Positions 11,507-24,203 of a stretch of DNA of 64,000 nt are shown here, in pieces; the stretch's first letter is position 1; each line of letters starts with the position of its first letter. The notes under the pieces are model-generated. The model did not search any database, was not told the origin of the DNA, and worked only from the letters and a program-made list of their open reading frames with translations. The DNA comes from Microcebus murinus (taxonomy: Eukaryota > Chordata > Mammalia > Primates > Cheirogaleidae). The position numbers and the translations under genes were made by a program. The stretch is taken from contig NC_134119.1 of NCBI RefSeq assembly GCF_040939455.1, positions 12,501-76,500 on the forward strand. Direction: 5' to 3'.

Positions 11507-11934
11507 TACAGAGGTAAGTCTATTCACATATTTTAGAGGACTAAGGATTACAGTGTGAAAAAACCATTTTTACATTATAGAGAGGACAGAATTAAAAATA
11601 AAGCAAAGTACATATATATGATTTTTAAACAATTACATGCTCCTTCTAAAGTGGTCAGCTCTGTCACTGCAAATGCTGCGCCTAATCACCTCACTGGAAA
11701 CGGCAGAGAGGACTGCTGCTTTGGACGAGCACTCGTCAGACCACCTGACCTCCAAAACCCCTTCCAAATACAATGTTCTAACAGTGTGTAAAGTGTGGGG
11801 CCTGGCAGACAGTTTCTGCAGATGAGCCAATACTCTTAACCTCCATGACTCTTAACAGTCTAAAACCAAGGAAGGTAATCTGTGTGTCTCCTACACGACA
11901 TAAAGCAGTAATAGTAAGAATTGAGTGTGCAGCT
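11507..11934. other. No gene seen
   Basis: Overlapping 62-78-codon frames on both strands between 11,555 and 11,830 match no family that I recognise. Confidence 0.35.
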
Positions 11935-12115
11935 CTGTTTACTGGGTAGTTACCCTGGGCCAAGCTCTGTTCCAAGAGTTTACACTGATGTTCTCATTCA
12001 TTTCTCCCGTGGACCCTATGAAGTAGGTATTATTATTATCCCTTATTTACACACAGAAACTGATATTTAGAAAACTTGTAACTTCTCAAAGAGCACAGAC
12101 ATGGCCAGGAGTAGC
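11935..12115 (-). mobile_element. MIR SINE
   Basis: The CCTATGAAGTAGGTATTATT core and the flanking ACAGAAACTGA word match a reverse MIR. A further short plus-strand MIR-like piece follows (about 12,150-12,215). Confidence 0.65.
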
Positions 12116-12401
12116 CCAGCAGATATCTGCTTGAGTATTTAGGGCATGCAAATGTGGATGTGAACCCCACTTCCACCACTTAATAGCTTGTGACCCTGGA
12201 CACAGCTATTACATGTTGATGATCCTTATGGAAAATGAAGGATCGGCTGTCTGAAAAACAAAAATGAGTTTGTTGCAAACTAGGGGGAAAAAAAGGGAAA
12301 ATAAGAGAAATACGAAAAGGAAAAGAATATGCATTTAAGAGGAAAAAATATGAATTTTTCTCTCTGCCTAATGACTCCATTATTACCTTCCTAATTTTTA
12401 G

Positions 12402-12649
12402 ATGTTAACGACATACAATTTAGCCCCCAACTCTTTGTCAAGCAACACACTGGGAACCAGGAATACAAAGGTAAGACACAAATCTTGTCTTCACAAGAAG
12501 GCTTACAATCTAGTCACTAAAATACAATGTGACCAACGCCACCCTAACTATAACAACAAAGTGCTGCAAGGCCACAGAAGTGATTGACTTTGATAGGCGA
12601 CACTTTGCAAGGTGATGTCTAAGCTGAGTCTTAAAGAATGAAAGGTTTT
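12402..12649 (+). mobile_element. L2-type LINE fragment, left half
   Basis: The sequence has L2 character (ACTGGGAACCAGGAATACAAA, then GCTGAGTCTTAAAGAATGA). It is interrupted at 12,650 by an L1 and resumes at about 14,095. Confidence 0.5.
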
Positions 12650-12934
12650 GTCTTCTAGACATAGGCCTAGGCAAAGAATTTATGACTAAAACCTAAAGGC
12701 AAAGACAGCAACAACAAAAATAAACAAATGGGACTTAATTAGATTAAAAAGCTTCTACACAGCAAAAAAAATAATCAACAGAGTTCACAGGCAACTTACA
12801 GAATGGGAGAAAACATTTGCAAAGTATACATCTGACAAAAGACTAATATCCAGCATCTACCAAAGAACTCAAACAAATCAGAAAAAAAAGAAAGAAAAAA
12901 AGAAAAAAAAAAACTCCATCAAAAAGTGGGCAAA

Positions 12935-13270
<336 letters not shown>

Positions 13271-13720
13271 AAGTGGGCAAAAGATATGAACAAGTTTTTC
13301 AAATGAAGATAGACAAATGGCCAACAAACATTTAAAAAGGTTCAACATCACTAATCATCAGGGAAATACAAATTAAAACCACAAGGTACCACCTTACCCC
13401 TGTCAGAATGGCTATTAAGTCCACAAACAACAGATACTGGCATGGATGCAGAGAAAAAGGTACACTTATACACTATTGGTAGGACTGCAAACTAGTACAA
13501 CCCCTAGGGAAAACAGTAAGAAGATTCCTCTAAGAGCTAAAAGTAGACCTACCATTTCATCCAGCAATCCCGCTATTAGGTATCTACCCAAAGGAAATCA
13601 TTCTATCACAAAGATACCTACACTTGAATGTTTATCACAGCACAATTTACACTTGCAAAGATATAGAATCAACCTAAGTACCCATGATTCACAGGTGGAT
13701 AAAGTAAACGTGTTGTGTAT

Positions 13721-13746
13721 ACACACACACACACATACACACACAT
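13721..13746 (+). repeat. (CA)n microsatellite
   Basis: A short run of ACACACAC, interrupted by one T, lies within the L1 3' region. Confidence 0.9.
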
Positions 13747-14111
13747 CATGGAGTATTTACTCAACCATAAAAAATGATGAAATAATATATTTTGCAGCAA
13801 TGTGGATGGAGACCATCATCCTAAGTGAAGTATCTCAGGAATGGAAACAACACATGTTCTCACTAAAAAGTGGGAGCTAAACAATGGGTATACACAGGCA
13901 CAAAGAGACGTAAAGGACACTGGAAACTAAGAAGGGGGGAAGTTTGGAAGGCTATGATAGGGATAAAAACTAACCCATCGGGTACAGTGAATGCTGTCCT
14001 GGCACACTGAAAGCCCTGACTTTAGCATTATACAGTGTATCCATGTAACAAAAACATTAGTAACCCCTAAATATTGTGAAATGAATTTTATATAAAAGGA
14101 TGAAGAGTTTT

Positions 14112-14512
14112 GAAGGACAAAGAGGATCTTCTAGGCAAAGGGACCAGCATGAGGTAATGTGAGAACACGGCAGATCAGGGAAATGCTAGGCAGCTTATTG
14201 TACACATAGGCCGAGGGTTCAAACCCAGATGCCTACAGTGGCCAAAGCGGGGAGCAGGACGACTGAAGAGGGCTGGGTTTAAGTGCATGTGCACATGCCA
14301 CGTGCACGACACAGGCTGTGAAGAAGTGGACACCAGCTGCCCTGGGTGGAGGAGGCAGCAGTCACTCAGGGCCAACAGACGATTACAATGAGGGCAGTGG
14401 CCAGTGTCAACAGAAGAACTCCTGATTTGTCAAGAACAAAAATCTGATATGTGATATCATTCGGTTTTTAAATGTTGATTCAATAAAACAAAACAAAAGC
14501 ACTACTTGGGCA
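14112..14512. other. L2 remnant then unassigned DNA
   Basis: The first part (to about 14,200) continues the L2 split by the L1 (AGGCAAAGGGACCAGCATGA). The rest shows no recognised element or exon. Confidence 0.4.
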
Positions 14513-14962
14513 CAACAAAATAAGTCTGCGGGCCAAATTCGGCCCATAAGCTGCCATTTTGTAACTCTGGTCTTCAGGATAAAACCTGAAAATAGCAGGA
14601 AATATTGAATTTGCACCTGAAATAGTGATTTGAAACTAGACTGCAAAGGGATTTAAACGTAAAGATTTTAGGACATGTTCTGTGGGCAGTGAAAAGCCAC
14701 TTACTGTTTCCAAGCAGCTAAACAGGAAGAGCCTGAAACAAGAGTTGGCGTATATTCTTTGTAAATAGTGAGATAGTAAATATTTTAGGGTTCACAGGCC
14801 AAATGGTCTCTGTCACAACTACTCAACTTCTGCTGCTGTAACACAAAAGAAGCCATAGACAATAAATAAATGAATAAGAGCAGTTGTGTTCCAACAAAAC
14901 TTTATTTACAAAAACAGGTGGAAAGCTGTATTTGCCCATAGTCCGAAGTTTGCTGACCTCTG
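14513..14962 (-). mobile_element. hAT-type MER element pieces
   Basis: Two pieces (14,513-14,580 and about 14,745-14,962) share the GCGGGCCAAATTCGGCCC and AGTTTGCTGACCTCTG words of a known hAT-type MER family. The exact subfamily is not assigned. Confidence 0.45.
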
Positions 14963-15184
14963 GTAAAGAAGACAGAATGAAGGATGTTTAAGGAAGTGAA
15001 TGGGCAAAAGCAACCATTAATTTTTGCTAGAGCAGAAAGCTTTGTTTCTTATTGATAGACTTCCTGTTTCCTACTATGCATCAACTATGTAGTTGAGGCC
15101 AAAAAATATGTTTTGTCAGGCTAAACATTGTGTTACCATTTAAAATAACAGGAGGCCGGGCACCACCCTCACTGTATCCTAGAA
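14963..15184. other. No gene seen
   Basis: Short unassigned sequence. Confidence 0.35.
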
Positions 15185-15335
15185 TCAGCTTACCCACCTA
15201 GGGGCCTCAGTTTCCTCGCCCACAAACTAGAGATGCTGTACTTAACCTTACAGGGCTGAGAGAGAATAAATATAGCATAGATCAAAAGAACCCACCTAAA
15301 ATGCCAGTAGGTACCCAGTAAGTGTCTTATGCTAT
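15185..15335 (+). mobile_element. MIR SINE
   Basis: A GGGCCTCAGTTTCCTCGCCC word, then an AGGGCTGAGAGAGAATAAAT-like tail, matches plus-strand MIR. Confidence 0.65.
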
Positions 15336-16016
15336 CTGGCTCCAAGAACAGAGACCTCATGTTATATGTCAAAGGTCAATCCAGCAGAGTTCTAACAGCA
15401 CATCCAGAACCAAATGAGGAGACATTGGGAATTAAAGCACCCCTAAACGCCACACCAACACATCAGGACCCACATGTGACCTCGCTTTCCCCCAACACCT
15501 TCGTGAAGACAAAGAATGTCCCCCAACTTTTAGATGGACTGGAGGAAACACAATGAAAATGCCACCTAGTTCAGAGGGCCCACACCAGGATCCCACAGAA
15601 GTCATCAGGTGAAGGCCCAAGTAGCAGATCTGGTGACACTGACATTTGGAGACCAATGACAATGAACACAGGTCTTGGAGAACCAAACAGGACTTTTATG
15701 ATAATAAACAGGCTCTCAAACCAAAACAGCTTTCTAAAGGTTTAGCACCGGGCCCTTAAGCCTCATGCTTCTGTCCCCAGGCCCCTTGCTAAGCTTCTGT
15801 CTCAGACCCTTCCATAATTGCTCTCTCCCCTCCCTACTGGCAGACCAGAACTCCCTTCTTAACATGCCATGAAAAGAACCGATATACATAAGTAATCTGT
15901 CACCAAAGCTGTTGGGTTTATGGACTACGGAAGATTAAGCCCTAGCATGTTATGCTTTAGAGATTTACAAGTTGAAGCAATTAAGCTTTTAGAGTTGGGC
16001 AAAGAACATTCTAGCG
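15336..16016. other. No gene seen
   Basis: Frames of 75 and 84 codons overlap on opposite strands here and match nothing that I know. The 15,700-15,900 part looks like old repeat sequence but I cannot name it. Confidence 0.35.
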
Positions 16017-16220
16017 CAGCACTGTCCAACAAAACTCTCTGTGATGATGAAAATGCTCTTGACCAGTACTGCCCAGGACAGCAGCCACTAGCCACACAAG
16101 GCTACTGAGAACTTGAAATGTGGATAATATCACGGAGGCACTGATTTTTAAATTTTAATGCTTTAAAGGTTTAAATTTAGCCACACATGGCTAGTAGCTA
16201 CCCAATAAATAGGGCAGCTC
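16017..16220 (+). mobile_element. hAT-Charlie (MER5/MER3-like) relic
   Basis: It opens CAGCACTGTCCAAC and ends with CACATGGCTAGTAGCTACCC before GGGCAG. These are the ends of a common non-autonomous hAT family. Confidence 0.6.
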
Positions 16221-16349
16221 TAAACCCTTCTCCCTACCCAAGGATTTAGGCAAATAGAGTTACCTTTCAAAATAAAAATATTTAGAAAAGTAGTGCCTTA
16301 AAACTAAGAGAACTTGAGAAGAACAGAAAACAGTAGTTTTTTGTCTTTG

Positions 16350-16694
<345 letters not shown>

Positions 16695-16695
16695 T

Positions 16696-18211
16696 AGTTT
16701 TGTGTCTTTGATTTGTACCACTCACTCAGCTATGCTTCTCAGCCCAAACACCAGGGCTCCAGGAGCACAAACTTCATGTCTTTAATGTTGACTGACCCTC
16801 TTTTACTGGTTGAAGATCCAGGAAGGCTGAGAATGGGCCTACCTAGAACCACAGCTGGGTTTCAGCTCTGAGAGCTGCACCCAATCCAGGGCTCTTGTCA
16901 ACTAAGCCTAACAGTGAAACCAGCCTGGTCAGCCCTGAGCTATGCATACATTTACTTTCAGAACTTGCCTTGGGGCCCTGCTTTGATCCCAAGGACAAGT
17001 GGGCCTCAGTGACACATGGCTAAGTGAACACAGCCAGCCAGCATTATGGAATAGGGAACAGAATGTTTACTACCAACTGCTGCAAACTATCAATCCAAGT
17101 CACAGATACGTCCAGGTGGCAAGCAACTGCACAGAATGATGGCAGGGCTGCATCATTTAGCAGGAGAAAAAGTTAAGAAAAAGGACACCTTAAAAGCTAC
17201 TTATTGCTGGAAAGCCAGTCCTCAGAATGCTGAATAACACTCACTGCAACAATTTGCTTACAAAGCAGCAGAAAGATTAGGAGGAAAGCCCATGGATTTA
17301 AGAATATCCCTTGGTTCTTCTCACAAAAGCCCTCCAGAGGACCTAGTTCAAGTTCAAACCCACCCTTGTTAGTTTCTCTACCCCTCAATTTGTATTTTTG
17401 TGACAGCCATTGAAACAACTGGGAATGGCCTCCAGCTTCACCTGCACTGTACTCAGAGGTGTGAGGACTAAAGGGTTACGGAGCTGTTTGCTTGTAGCTC
17501 ACCTAGCACAGTAACTGTCGATGCAGAAGCAGCCTCCAAATTTTAGTTCCCATGTCCTCACCAGCTGCTTCTGCCGCCAGACCCTGCCCTACTCCAAACA
17601 TACTCATTGATCATGTTTTCCATCACCCAAGTTTAAAATTAGGTGCCAGGGTCAGCAGGTTCCTTCAGTGGGATGTCACATACAATGGGTTCTTGATGGG
17701 AAATGATCATAACAATGAAATACCAGGAAGGGTTGTGGAAGAAACAAAACCTGCCCTAGGAAGCAAGGTTTAGAACTAAACCATACCCCACTACAGGGAT
17801 AAGCAACTCTCAATCAGTATGAGATGATTTCAGTAGGACAAGAGGCCCCTAGGACTCACCACTTTTCCATAGTTGAGGAAAACTCAGAATGACAAGTTGA
17901 AAGTATTAACTCACATCCAAAACAAATGACTTCCCCAAAATAAGAAAACAGACCAAGTTACAGGGAAGCTTGATTATTCTAGACTCACAGACAAGATTAG
18001 GAAGGAGAACCCTAGGGGAAAACAAGATAGCTCTCCAGGTTCTCGGGCTATGAGCTGCTGGCTCTTCAAAGCCCTGAAATGCTCTAGTAAGAGCAAGTCA
18101 TGTTGCAAGCTAGAACCAGGAGGCTAGCAGTAAAGTGCAGGGAAACCAATTTGTTTCCCTTTTCCTTCCAACCAAGTTTCTAGGCTAGAACATGGAGAGG
18201 AGGCATGCCTT
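16696..18211. other. No gene seen
   Basis: A 1.5-kb stretch of moderate GC without a recognised repeat. Frames of 73 codons on each strand (17,197-17,418 minus; 17,552-17,773 plus) are not supported by homology or splice context. Part of a non-coding transcript cannot be ruled out. Confidence 0.35.
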
Positions 18212-18788
18212 TGTTAATGGAAAAAAGCCAAACTCTGCAAAATAATTTTAAATAGATTTATTCTGAGCCAAATTTGAGGACCATGACCTGGAGCCACTGC
18301 CAAGAGGCCTTGGGCAAGTGGACTCGCAGTGGCTGGGTTACAGTTCAGTTTTATACATTTTTAGAGAGACAGGGGTTACAGAGAAAGTCACAAATCAATA
18401 CATGAGAGGCATACATTGGTTTGGCCCAAAAAGGTAGGACATCTCCAAGCAGGGGCTTACAGGTTATAGGTGGGTTTAAAGATTCTTTAGATTATAATTG
18501 GCTAAAGATATGAAGCTTTGTCTAAAGACTTGGAATGTTTTAACATAAACTGTTTACCAGAGATAAGCCACCATTTGTTGCATAAATTGAGGACCTGCAG
18601 GTTTGTCTTGCATACCCTTAGGCCTGTTAATGGGTTATAAAGGAAGTCTCCCAGAAGGGAACCGGGCATGATAAGGTTTGTCTGACCTCCCTCCTCTTGG
18701 CAGGCAACTTTGCCCTAGAATATTCCTTTGGCCACGAGGGGGTCCATTTAGTCAGCCGGTGGGGGGAGAGTGAGCATTTTAGTTCACA
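18212..18788 (-). mobile_element. Solo ERV1-type LTR
   Basis: On the minus strand it begins TGTGAACTAAAATG and ends CCATTAACA, the TG...CA ends of an LTR. It has a TATAAAA box (complement near 18,350), an AATAAA signal near 18,260 and a length of 577 bp. The style is that of the MER4 group, but the family is not settled. No internal proviral genes flank it, so it is a solo LTR. It contains a CTCF-like word (see 18,730). Confidence 0.7.
18730..18745 (+). promoter_or_regulatory. CTCF-like motif in the LTR
   Basis: GGCCACGAGGGGGTCC resembles the CTCF core CCACNAGGGGGCGC apart from its last bases. It lies in the 5' part of the LTR. Confidence 0.35.
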
Positions 18789-18855
18789 CCGTTAATTTAA
18801 ATCACTAAAGTGATTTCACAGAAAGACTCAGGACTTCTTTGGAGTGGAGGGTTGG

Positions 18856-18867
18856 GGGGGGGGGGAA
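18856..18867 (+). repeat. Poly(G) run
   Basis: About 12 consecutive G follow GGAGGGTT. This is a simple homopolymer. Confidence 0.9.
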
Positions 18868-19905
18868 GCAATGCTTAAGCACCTATCATGAACCAGCCAC
18901 AGTACAGTCTCACAACTATGATCTCAATTTGTCTTCAGGATGGGGAAGGATACTATGGTGGCTAAAACTAGCCTTTCCCAAAAACCATGGCTATACATCC
19001 ATAGCCCAAGAATAATTTGGGTTACCAGGTAGCAAGACAAATTGCTTTAAAACATTAATGCTCACCAACTGGAGACACATCGACTTCAGCACCTGAGCAG
19101 GCCGTGTACAACAGACATCTAGCTCCACTGTCACCCTGCAGTGGCCAGGTGAGAATGCATTTCCTAGAAACATCTGGAAGGTGGGAGAGAGACTCCTACA
19201 AAGGATCCCACCTGGACACAAATCCCTTAGACCAGTCTCACAGGCCAGAATCAGTTCCTACAAGTTCTGGGCCATCACTTAAAACATCCATGACAATGGA
19301 GCCTATTTAATCCAGTAATGGACTGGATCTTTAGTGATTTGCATACCTGTAGGATCCAGAGAACTTCCTATAACCTAGAGCCATGTTTCATAGAGAATAC
19401 ACCCAAGAATTATTACCCAGAACCTACAAAACATGTTAGAGGTGAAAGAGGAAAGTTTCAACACAAATCAAAAAAGGCTCCCAAAACAGAACTTCACTGG
19501 TTTCCAGTGCTCAGAAGAAGTCTTAAATAATCAGCAGGTTAACCACTTGAGTGCCAAGAACAGAGAAATCAGATAAATGATCCACCAGGCTGCCCTCTTC
19601 ACTTCAAAGATGCTCTGTACCTTTAAGAGCAAAAGTGGATGGATGGTGCTAAGAGTCCAAGCTTTGCTTTCTAAATAAAGATTTTTAAAAAATAAAGGTA
19701 CTAATTTGGGAAGGACTTAGCAGTTACATGAGCATGTAAGGTTATTGGTTGTCAGAATTAATAGCTTTTTGTGAACTGGTGTTCCTTGATCAGTAACTAA
19801 CAGATATGGCTGTACCAGGTACAGCAGCCTAGATTTCACTATAGGAGATAAATCTAAACCCCAAATAGCCTGCACTTCAGTAGGTGAAAGATAGTTTAAC
19901 CTCAC
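18868..19905. other. No gene seen
   Basis: MIR-like traces lie at about 18,880-18,960. AATAAA words occur at 19,672 and 19,690. Nothing here is recognisable as an exon. Confidence 0.35.
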
Positions 19906-21250
19906 TAAGTGACCGGCGTGTACACCCTACCCGGCTTGAGAGGCCTCCACTTCACACCTGGAGCGAAGTCCACGGGGTTTGCGTTAACCGCGACAGAGGG
20001 GCTGGAAGGTGCCCGCCACCCTGGACATCTCCGGGGTGAGGAGGATCCCGGAACACCCAGGGCTTCCCTACCGTCCGGAGTCGCTTCTGCACAGCCCACC
20101 ACGATCAGCACCTTTCCTCGCCTACCCTTTCCAGGGAGGGGAAATGGAAGAACCTTAACCTCGGGCACTAAATAGTTGAACACTGAAAGCCGGCCTTGGA
20201 GGTGCCCAGCCCCCGGCCTCTCCAAGCACACTGTGGCTCGTAACCCCAAAACAAGCGTGGTCCCCTCAGATCGCAGACCGAGCCTGGCACGTGACCCTTG
20301 GCTCCCCCAGGTTGAGGTCAGCCGGCACATGGGGCTGGGCGCCTCCGCCTCTCCTGACAGGTGTCGTGGCTACGAATGCTAACCCGCTGGAAACGCCCAT
20401 CCCTGGGACCTCCGCACCCGAACTCGGGTGAGACGGCCCCTCCGCCCGAACACGACCGGACAGGATCAGGACCGGTCTCGCAGCCCGTCCTCCCCGTTCC
20501 GTGAAGCCGAGCCTTCCCACTGGTTATCCGCACCGAACTCCAGGCGCTGGGCTACCGGCTCGGGGCCTCCGCCGCCCGGCCACGGTGGGGCGCCACCCGG
20601 GGCGAGCCCGAGGGCCCAGAAGTTGGGTGAAGCTCCGGAAGGGACCAATCAACCCAACCCCGCAGGGGCGGGAGGGATCCCCGCGGACTTGGGGGCCTCC
20701 TCGCCCTTCCGCGCACCTGGCCCTGCCCGGAGCCCGCCCCGCCGCCGCTATCCCTGCTCAGCCCGGGCACACACGACCTTCGGAAAGTAGACGCACGTGG
20801 GCTGGGCGACCTTGGGTGGGACGCGCTCAAGGAAGGTTAAGGGGCGGAGAGGCGTCCCGGGCGCCGTGTCCTCTCCCCCAGCGGACGGCGACGCGCTGGG
20901 GGCCGGCGCGGCCGCGAGCGCCGCCCAGAGCCAGGCACAGGCGGCCTGTCGGGAGCCCGCGGGCACACAAGCGGGCGAGGGAAAGGAAGAGGCCTGCCTG
21001 ACAGGAGGTCGAGGCCGGCAGCGTCCGCACACGCTCGGCGTCCCATGCCTCTGGCTCCCGGGCACCCGGAGCGCGTCGCACGCTGCACCTGCACCCCAGG
21101 CTCCCCGTCACCCCGACCACACCGCCCTCGGGGCTCCCCGGCTGGCCGTCCCCAGGGCCCCAACGGCGTGGGGAGTCCGCGTGCCGCAGAGGCCGCCCCT
21201 GGCCCCCGCCTCTGCCCCGCGGCCCGGCAGCTCCCCCACGTGCTCGCCTA
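19906..21250. promoter_or_regulatory. Large orphan CpG island
   Basis: About 1.35 kb of very CpG-rich sequence begins near GTGACCGGCGTG and stops sharply at CCCACGTGCTCGCC, after which the DNA is AT-rich. Long open frames on both strands follow from the GC content; none shows a domain that I know. In human, a long non-coding RNA gene (LINC00266-1) lies distal to PCMTD2, so an lncRNA promoter is possible, but no first exon can be defined from sequence alone. Confidence 0.65.
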
Positions 21251-22289
21251 TGAATTTTTTTGTCTCTTGAAAAATCATGTTATGAACTTTTCTACTATTA
21301 GATATTACGAACTGCTGTGATTTTAAGGATCTAGCTGGATAAAGCCTTAGAAAATGTGCTCTGGGTGTCCACTGGGTGCGTGCGTTGAGGGAACCTGAAT
21401 AAAAGCCCTGAGACACGGAAACCCAGCTGTGTCCCTAGAAGTGGAGAGAGCAGACCGCAGGCAGGGTGGACCGCGCCGGAGAGGGCAGCAGCCGGGAGTG
21501 CTCAGTGTCTGGAGGCCACGGTCAGTCCTGTGCTGTTTTCCAGTAGGAGACCACTGGCAAAGTTTGTAACGAGGAGAGCGACGTGATGACATCTGACTCT
21601 TCAAAGCGGAGTTTGATAGAATCTGAGGGTATTTTGTAATATTAATTAAATAAAATAAAAAATAAAAAAAGAACAAAGCGGAGTTTGCCATCGTCAGGTT
21701 GAGGTCACCAGTGGGGCGGGGATCTGTGCTGCTGCCGGTGGGCTGCCCTGAGAGCACAGCGTAAACACAGGGTGCTCCGCTGGAGCGCAGGGGCTGCGTC
21801 TGCCCGGGGAGACACCGGGAGACCCGCCTTGGAGTCATGCTGCTCTTCAGATCTGCCGAGGCTGGGAAACTGAGGAACAGTCTCAGAAACAGTTCCAGAA
21901 AAGGAAAACTGGAACCAGAGGGAAAGTTGGGGAAGGCAGTGAGTGAAGGGGGCCTAGTGGATTGGACTGTCAGGGAGAGAGGTGTATTACCTGATTTGGG
22001 GGCTAATGGTGGTCACCTGGGAGAGTGTCGCTGCTGTGGGTAAAACACACGGGAGTACTTGGTGTGAAGTAGCAAATCCCACCCAGCAGTGACGCTGGGG
22101 AATCTCAGGCAGGACAGAGCACTCCGCTGCGATTGCACGTGCCCTGGAAGTAGGACATTATTGGAGGACCACTCACCCCGTCAGAAACGCAGAGACACCA
22201 AACTTCCTCACGGAGACTGAGCGAGACCCACGTCCAGCTCAGCACAGCGGTGCAACCAAGCGCTGGGCTGAGTCTGGTGCCACATTAGC
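21251..22289. other. No gene seen between the CpG island and block 2
   Basis: Mixed composition, with an AT-rich patch near 21,630-21,670. No repeat family and no convincing exon are recognised. If a transcript leaves either neighbouring CpG-rich region, this stretch would be part of it. Confidence 0.35.
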
Positions 22290-22720
22290 GTGGAGAGGCC
22301 ACCGCGTGGACGTCACACCCGTGGCCACCACGTCCTGGGCGCGGGGGACCTCGGTGTGGTGGAATCTGTGGGTTCCCCATTTCCACACGGAGCCCCTCCC
22401 GGGTCTCTGAGGACCCGCTGCCCCTCAGCAGGCGGCTGTGGACACGAAGGCCGGGCCCCCGGGGCTGGGACAGGAAGGTCGCACTCACCCCGGTGCCTCA
22501 GGTCTGCGGACACTACCGCCTCAGGCGCAGGGACGCGGCTAAGGGGCGGCGCCGCGTCTTCTCACGCAGTGACGCGACGGCGCCGCCCCATCTCCCCTCA
22601 CGCACAGCGCGCCGGCCCCGCCTCCCCTCACGCAGGGCGCAGCGCCCAAGGGAATGATGGGCGGCCCGCCCCCTGCTGGCCGTCGCGAGCACTGCAGCCC
22701 TCAGCGCTCATGGGGCAAGA
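22290..22720. promoter_or_regulatory. GC-rich TERRA-promoter-like block (block 2)
   Basis: Three TCACGCA words (22562, 22598, 22628; spacings 36 and 30) form a short GC-rich tandem repeat. It is followed by a unit reading GGGCGGCCCGCCCCCTGCTG and then GCACTGCAGCCCTC...GCTCA (22658-22712). That order and strand match the human subtelomeric 29/37-bp then 61-bp repeats with the telomere on the left. The 14-base word GACGCGACGGCGCC is shared with block 1 (near 2,244), so the two blocks are related copies. Homology to human TERRA promoters is inferred from memory. Confidence 0.6.
22664..22682 (-). promoter_or_regulatory. CTCF-like motif in block 2
   Basis: The plus strand reads GCCCGCCCCCTGCTGGCCG, the complement of a good CTCF motif. 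It has the same orientation as the block 1 motif at 2,497. Confidence 0.55.
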
Positions 22721-23399
22721 CAGGCCCCCTGATTATCTCTACTTTCTGCTATTTCCTCTTTCATGCAGAACTTTAGGGTAGATGAAATAAAGTTTAAGAC
22801 ATAAACTTTGGACATTATCATTTCAAATATAGTACAGCCAAGGGTTAGATCTTTTCTCTCCAAGTCAAAGAGCAGGGAAGAGCTGTAACCACAATGTCCA
22901 CAGCTGTGTGCAGTCAGGGTCCAAGTGGGCGACATGGCTCTGATGGAGAGTTGGGCGTAGGACAGGGGCTAAGGTTCCAAAGGAACTCAAAGGGAGGAAG
23001 AGCTGCCTGGTGCCCAGGCAGCAGCAGGGAACCAGAAAGCAGGGATTTCTGCAGACAGAACGAGGAGGCTCAATGAGTCCCAGAAAACATCACCTCTCAC
23101 ATGTGCTGGCCTCTGCTTTGATGACCAGCTGCCCTCATCCCTGTGTGAAGTCAGCCAGTAACCATCCCCAACTCCAACCTCATTAGCAATTACAGACAAG
23201 CAAATGTGAGTCTACAACAGTTAAAAAAAAAAAGGACAGCAAGAAATGAAAGACCAATATGATCAAACTGACAGCCACCTCCAGAGAAATAAGGTCCCAT
23301 CCTCTTTTTGGCCCCACATCCTCCTCTGTTCAAGGGAGAAGCAGACTTCTCAGTCCCAATCATCCTATTTTCAGACAATAAAGCATATTTTTTAAAACT
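22721..23399. other. No gene seen
   Basis: This sequence follows block 2. No named element or exon is recognised. Short frames overlap without support. Confidence 0.35.
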
Positions 23400-24200
23400 T
23401 CTAATTAGGATGTTCAGAAAGGTATAAGGTAGTGCATGCACAGAAAGTAATCTATGAAGAAAATTCAGAGATCAACAAAGACAGCTTGAAATTCTTTAAA
23501 AATATTTAAATGTCAGAATAAAAAATTGGAAGACAATGTAAGAAATATCCCAGAAAGCACATAAATAAAACAGCAAATAATAAAACATAAGATAAAATGT
23601 AAGCTCTTGGGGAGATGGGTCCAAGAGTTCCAACATCCAAGTAACACTTATGCTAGGAAAAGAGAACTAAAAACATGGAGGGAGGCACTTATCAAAGAAA
23701 TTAAAAAGAGTATTATGAAAATTGGCCAGAGCTTAAAGGAGACCTTGCTCTTTACACTGAAAGACTTAACAGCAAGATGAATTCAAAAAGATCCATACTT
23801 GGGACCATTAGTGTGAAATTTCAGAACACAAAGACCAAACAAAAAACAAAAAACAAAAAGAACCTAAAAACCTAAAAGATCACCATAAAATCTCTAAGGA
23901 AAAATAGGTTATCTGTACAGGAATAAACATCAGAATGACATCTGACTAAACAACATGAAATGCTACAAAAACATATGATGACTTCAAATTTCTAAGAAAG
24001 TATTTTCAACTGGGAATTCTGTCCCTGCCATATTGTTAATCAAATGTGAGGGCAGATTAAAGAAATTTTTAGAACATATGAGAGCCAATTTCTCTCACAG
24101 GCACCCTTTTATGCAAAGTTAATTATAACATCATCTCCAATAAAATAAGGAAATCAAGAAAGGAAAAATAAGACTTGCAATTCAGAAAGGAGCAAACCCA
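23400..24200 (+). mobile_element. Old L1/HAL1-like fragment
   Basis: A-rich, T-poor sequence has words such as AACTGGGAATTCTGTCCCTG typical of old L1-related elements. The assignment is tentative and no frame is preserved. Confidence 0.4.
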
Positions 24201-24203
24201 GGG

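Noticed and set aside
13446..13880. 144-codon frame as a gene
   Set aside because: It lies in the L1 ORF2 end and 3' UTR and is a dead retrotransposon remnant.
20428..21270. Overlapping 90-166-codon frames in the orphan CpG island
   Set aside because: High GC removes stops on both strands; the P/R/A/G-rich peptides have no known domain or splice partner.
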